From positions 1 through 8,198 of the forward strand of contig JAFWOP010000112.1 of NCBI GenBank assembly GCA_017545365.1: DNA of 8,198 nt, in the 5' to 3' direction. Position numbers and translations under genes: made by a program. This document shows positions 6,017-8,198 of the stretch, in pieces (position 1 is the first letter of the stretch; the number at the start of each line of letters is the position of its first letter). The DNA comes from Bacteroidales bacterium (lineage in GTDB: Bacteria; Bacteroidota; Bacteroidia; Bacteroidales; P3). Below the pieces are notes generated by a model. It worked only from the letters and a program-made list of their open reading frames with translations, was not told the origin of the DNA and ran no database searches.

Positions 6017-6034
6017 CTCGTTCTACGGAACGGG
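6017..6034 (+). terminator. UACG-tetraloop hairpin just after fklB
   Basis: CTCGTTC (6017-6023) pairs with GAACGGG (6028-6034) around the loop TACG, closed by C-G, that is, an especially stable UNCG-type tetraloop. It starts 4 bases after the fklB stop codon. No T-tract follows, so it may protect the mRNA 3' end or be part of termination together with the larger inverted repeat at 6044-6111. Confidence 0.35.
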
Positions 6035-6043
6035 AAGTATGAG

Positions 6044-6111
6044 GTAAGAACTAAGAACTATGAAGTAAATGGCTGCCGCCCCCCCCCAACTTCTTAATTC
6101 TTAGTTCTTAC
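6044..6111. repeat. Perfect 14-bp inverted repeat with a C9 tract in the loop
   Basis: gtaagaactaagaa (6044-6057) is the exact reverse complement of 6098-6111. Inside it, gaagt (6062-6066) pairs with acttc (6089-6093), and the central loop holds nine consecutive C residues (6079-6087). The element lies between the convergent genes fklB and tig. Arms built of 'aagaactaag' units are of a kind I associate with intergenic hairpins in Bacteroidales; copy number cannot be judged here. It could act as a bidirectional terminator. Confidence 0.65.
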
Positions 6112-6121
6112 TTGTGGGGAC

Positions 6122-6450
6122 TTCTATAAATCACCTCGTAGAGGTGTGACCATTAATAACGTTGCTGCATCTCGGAGAAACATCATACATCGCGCAGTGC
6201 GGTGACAGTCAAAACGGAGCGAGGCTGCGTCCCGAAGGGACGCGACATAATACAGACACCTTAATTGTTTCTATCGGCATGGAAGGTCAACCGGTCTTTA
6301 TTCCTAGGCCTCACCATGGCAATCGCCCTGAAAGTGCAAAAGCATGATGCTTCTGTCCTTTCAGGGCGATGGTCTTCTGTTCTGTCCACCCCGGGGCATT
6401 GCCCTAGGCTAAATATGTCCTGGCCTTTTCAGGCTGTAAACGGACATATG
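6122..6450. repeat. Palindrome-rich dispersed-type intergenic repeat element
   Basis: This gene-free stretch contains a series of palindromes. CACCTC-gta-GAGGTG is at 6132-6146 and GCGTCCC-gaa-GGGACGC at 6227-6243. A 13-bp perfect pair, atcgccctgaaag with its complement, is at 6322-6334/6358-6370 and encloses a small aagc/gctt hairpin. A ggggc-att-gccct stem lies around 6393-6405. atatgtcc/ggacatat is at 6413-6420/6442-6449. Motifs such as 'gcgtcccgaagggacgc' and 'cgccctgaaag' are ones I associate with abundant dispersed repeats in gut Bacteroidales. Short frames through it have no protein features. It may be a mobile-derived or RNA-structured repeat. Boundaries are approximate. Confidence 0.55.
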
Positions 6451-6478
6451 CTTTGAACCTCTGTGATTCAACCTCGTC

Positions 6479-6504
6479 AAAACCAGACTCCACATCGGGC
6501 TGGT
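6479..6504 (-). terminator. Possible tig terminator
   Basis: On the minus strand ACCAG (6504-6500) pairs with CTGGT (6486-6482), with an inner CC/GG pairing, and runs into four Ts at 6482-6479. It lies about 35 bp past the tig stop codon. Stem and T-tract are both short, so the call is tentative. Confidence 0.35.
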
Positions 6505-6537
6505 GCGGTGAAAAACAGATTGACAAACTTTAAATCC

Positions 6538-7899
6538 TTATGCTTTGCAGCGTTCGGCAAACTCTTTGGCCGTGACCTTCTCAACTTCGGGCTTCAACTG
6601 TTCCTGGAACATGGCGAAGGTCTTCTCGACATACAGTTTGTCGAAAATCTGAGAGACATTGTTTTTATCCTGTGCGATGGTACGGGCAGCCTGCTCCAGA
6701 CGCTCCTCGGCCTGCTTCTCGTCCTCACCCTCCTGTGGCTTGCCGTCGGTCTTGCGGAGAACGTCCTTAATGTAGTCGATCAGCTCGTTCTGCGTGGGCT
6801 CGATGCTCTTAATCTTGTTCAAAGCACCATCAATGAGTTCCCATTTCAGCGAAGGGACATACTTGTCGGCCCATTCGTTCTCGATGGTCTCAGCAGTCAC
6901 GTTCTTGTCGTCGCTACGCGAGAGAATCCAACGTTTCAGGAATGCCTCAGGCATCGGGGCGTCGAAGTGCTCCAACAGCTGCTTACGCACCTGGGTGACG
7001 AAGAGGATGTGGCACTGCTCGTCGTTGGCCTTCTCAATCTCCTCGCCGATAGCCTTGCGGAACTTGTCGGCCTCCTTGATACCCTGGCCGGGGAAGACAC
7101 GCTCAAACAACTCTTCGTTCAACTCGGCGGGAGTGATTTTCGAGCATCCGCTGATGGTCATCTCCACATCGGCCTTAAACTTCTTGGCGGCGGCACTGTC
7201 CAGACGGAACACCTTTTCAATCTGCGAGGCGGTGAAAGCCTTGCTGGGGTTGAAGACCACCTTCTCCTCAGCCTTCTTGCCATAGAACTGGGCGGCAATC
7301 TCGGCATCCTTCATATCCGTAAGCGAGAACGAGCAGAACACACTCATTCCGCCTTCCTTCTCAGCACCTTCCTTGGTCAGCTCCACGGCCTTGCCATACA
7401 CCATGCAACCCTCGCCGATGGTGTCGGGAGTCTCAAACTTACCATACCGATGGGTGATGGTTTCAATCTGGCTGTCGATATCCTTAGCGGTCACCTTGAC
7501 GGAACACAGCTTGGCATCCACCTTCGTCCAGTCAATGTTGACCTCAGGCATAAAGGCGGCATCGAAGTAGAATGTAAAATCTTTCGACTTCTCAAAATCC
7601 ACAGCACCGTTCTTCTCCTCGTTCGACAGCGGGGAACCAATGATATTGAGCTTCTCGTCATCGATATACTTGTAAAGAGAATCACCCAAGAGACCCTGCA
7701 CAACGTCGGCGACAACCGAAGTCTTATACATGCGCTGAATCAAACCCATCGGGGCCATACCCTTGCGGAAACCAGGGACAGTGGCCTTGTGTTGATACTC
7801 CTTCAGTTGCTTGGTAACCTTCTCTGCATAGTCGCTTTCTGCTATCTCAATCTTGATACAAAGGTCCAAATCTCCTAGATTTTCTCTCGTTATATTCAT
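6538..7899 (-). CDS. tig: Trigger factor, ribosome-associated chaperone
   Basis: 453 residues, near the usual 430-450. The N-terminal ribosome-binding domain (1 to about 115) carries VPGFRKGMAP at 41-50, the conserved trigger-factor loop that docks at ribosomal protein L23, with Phe44-Arg45-Lys46 at the same positions as in E. coli. Residues about 155-250 take the place of the FKBP-like domain but lack the usual FKBP active-site pattern (no clear FDSS, VIxGW or AYG motifs), so prolyl isomerase activity is doubtful. From about 257 (PAELNEELFERVFPG) the helical C-terminal chaperone domain runs to KEFAERCKA. It shields nascent chains at the exit tunnel. The ATG at 7899 is preceded by A-rich sequence without Shine-Dalgarno. 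It is monocistronic within view and convergent with fklB. Confidence 0.95.
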   Translation of the reverse strand: MNITRENLGDLDLCIKIEIAESDYAEKVTKQLKEYQHKATVPGFRKGMAPMGLIQRMYKTSVVADVVQGLLGDSLYKYIDDEKLNIIGSPLSNEEKNGAVDFEKSKDFTFYFDAAFMPEVNIDWTKVDAKLCSVKVTAKDIDSQIETITHRYGKFETPDTIGEGCMVYGKAVELTKEGAEKEGGMSVFCSFSLTDMKDAEIAAQFYGKKAEEKVVFNPSKAFTASQIEKVFRLDSAAAKKFKADVEMTISGCSKITPAELNEELFERVFPGQGIKEADKFRKAIGEEIEKANDEQCHILFVTQVRKQLLEHFDAPMPEAFLKRWILSRSDDKNVTAETIENEWADKYVPSLKWELIDGALNKIKSIEPTQNELIDYIKDVLRKTDGKPQEGEDEKQAEERLEQAARTIAQDKNNVSQIFDKLYVEKTFAMFQEQLKPEVEKVTAKEFAERCKA

Positions 7900-7954
7900 T
7901 TTATTTTGTGTAATTTATTGATATATTGATACTTTATTATTTATAAGTGAAATG

Positions 7955-7962
7955 CAAAATTA
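7955..7962 (-). promoter_or_regulatory. Putative -7 promoter element of tig
   Basis: Minus-strand TAATTTTG matches TAnnTTTG, 55 bp upstream of the tig ATG, inside an AT-rich region. It is part of a 15-base block, ATTTGTAATTTTGCA (7967-7953), that recurs on the plus strand at 8087-8101 in the insertion sequence. The -33 position has no clear TTTG. Confidence 0.5.
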
Positions 7963-8091
7963 CAAATATTTTTTGAAATAAAGACTTTTTTTTCGCACAC
8001 AATGATTTTTATTGAAGTCCGAGCTCTTGATGTACCAGCCTAATGTAATACTCCCCCAAATTTAGACCACTGATATGCGGAAAAAAATTTG

Positions 8092-8099
8092 TAATTTTG
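8092..8099 (+). promoter_or_regulatory. -7-like element for the IS OrfA gene
   Basis: TAATTTTG, a full TAnnTTTG match within ATTTGTAATTTTGCA, ends 10 bp before the OrfA ATG at 8110. RNA would start almost at the start codon, giving a nearly leaderless transcript. The -33 position is not convincing. Confidence 0.4.
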
Positions 8100-8109
8100 C
8101 AATCAGAAA

Positions 8110-8198
8110 ATGGCTAAAAAAATGCAAGGAAAATTCACGGCAGAGTTCAAGGCGCAAGTGGCGCTGGCTGCCATCAGCAATCAAATGACCGTCTCCGA
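8110..8198 (+). CDS. IS3-family transposase OrfA, N-terminal fragment (runs off right edge)
   Basis: 29 codons from the ATG at 8110 plus two bases to the window end. The peptide MAKKMQGKFTAEFKAQVALA then AISNQMTVS matches the start of IS3/IS911-type OrfA, where K-F-(T/S)-x-E-F-K-x-x-V-A-L-x-A opens the helix-turn-helix domain that binds the terminal repeats. In complete elements OrfA is followed by OrfB (DDE catalytic domain), joined by a programmed -1 frameshift; neither is in view. ATG 8122 is an alternative start. Whether the element is intact is unknown. Confidence 0.8.
   Translation, partial: MAKKMQGKFTAEFKAQVALAAISNQMTVS

Larger units (their letters stand above)
8044..8198 (+). mobile_element. 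Left end of an IS3-family insertion sequence (truncated by window edge)
   Basis: From 8044 the sequence reads TGTAATACTCCCCCAAATTT followed by AGACCAC, the style of terminal inverted repeat seen in IS3-family elements of Bacteroidota (TG start, C-run, TTTAGACC). It is followed 45 bp later by the start of an IS3-type OrfA. The exact outer boundary, the target duplication and the right end cannot be determined here. The element sits about 145 bp upstream of the tig start codon and is transcribed away from tig. Confidence 0.7.

Noticed and set aside
6162..6456. Short plus-strand frames in the palindromic element
   Set aside because: They run through inverted repeats and have no protein features; frames of this kind are what translating a repeat gives.
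6463..7878. Long open frame (471 codons) on the plus strand
   Set aside because: It lies opposite tig over nearly its whole length; the minus-strand frame has a clear trigger factor signature, while this one is a Leu/Gly/His-rich product typical of an antisense shadow.
8003..8043. 13-codon plus-strand frame ending at the IS boundary (MIFIEVRALDVPA)
   Set aside because: Too short and formed partly by the junction sequence; no supporting start context.

Overview
The window looks like chromosomal DNA of a Bacteroidota bacterium, most likely order Bacteroidales. Five signs point there: promoter cores of the form TAnnTTTG ahead of most transcription units, no clear Shine-Dalgarno sequences, a secreted CDS-repeat protein of a type seen in this phylum, an HU/IHF-like protein with the phylum-type arm, and a palindrome-rich intergenic repeat like those dispersed in gut Bacteroidales. 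This placement rests on pattern recognition; no search was run.

Layout. 1-531 (minus) is the N-terminal part of a secreted repeat protein that runs off the left edge. 787-4482 (minus) is a compact three-gene operon. Its order of transcription is a secreted helical protein of unknown function (4482-3502), a small outer-membrane beta-barrel protein (3495-2857), and a two-helix inner-membrane protein with two Rossmann/RCK-like domains and a C-terminal RyR domain (2835-787). The gaps of 6 and 21 nt argue for co-transcription, so the unit has candidate parts in inner membrane, periplasm and outer membrane. 4581-4865 (minus) is an HU/IHF-family DNA-binding protein. Behind it, 4941-5110 (minus) looks like a free-standing small RNA, with a near-consensus promoter and a strong GC stem followed by T-rich sequence.

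5404-6012 (plus) encodes a cytoplasmic FklB-type FKBP prolyl isomerase. 6538-7899 (minus) encodes trigger factor (tig). These two folding factors converge on a 525-bp gene-free region containing a UACG-tetraloop hairpin, a perfect 14-bp inverted repeat with a C9 tract in its loop, and a roughly 330-bp palindrome-rich repeat element. At the right edge (8044-8198) lies the left end of an IS3-family insertion sequence with the start of its OrfA.

Most worth a second look are the RyR/RCK envelope operon, the candidate small RNA, and the structured intergenic element between fklB and tig.
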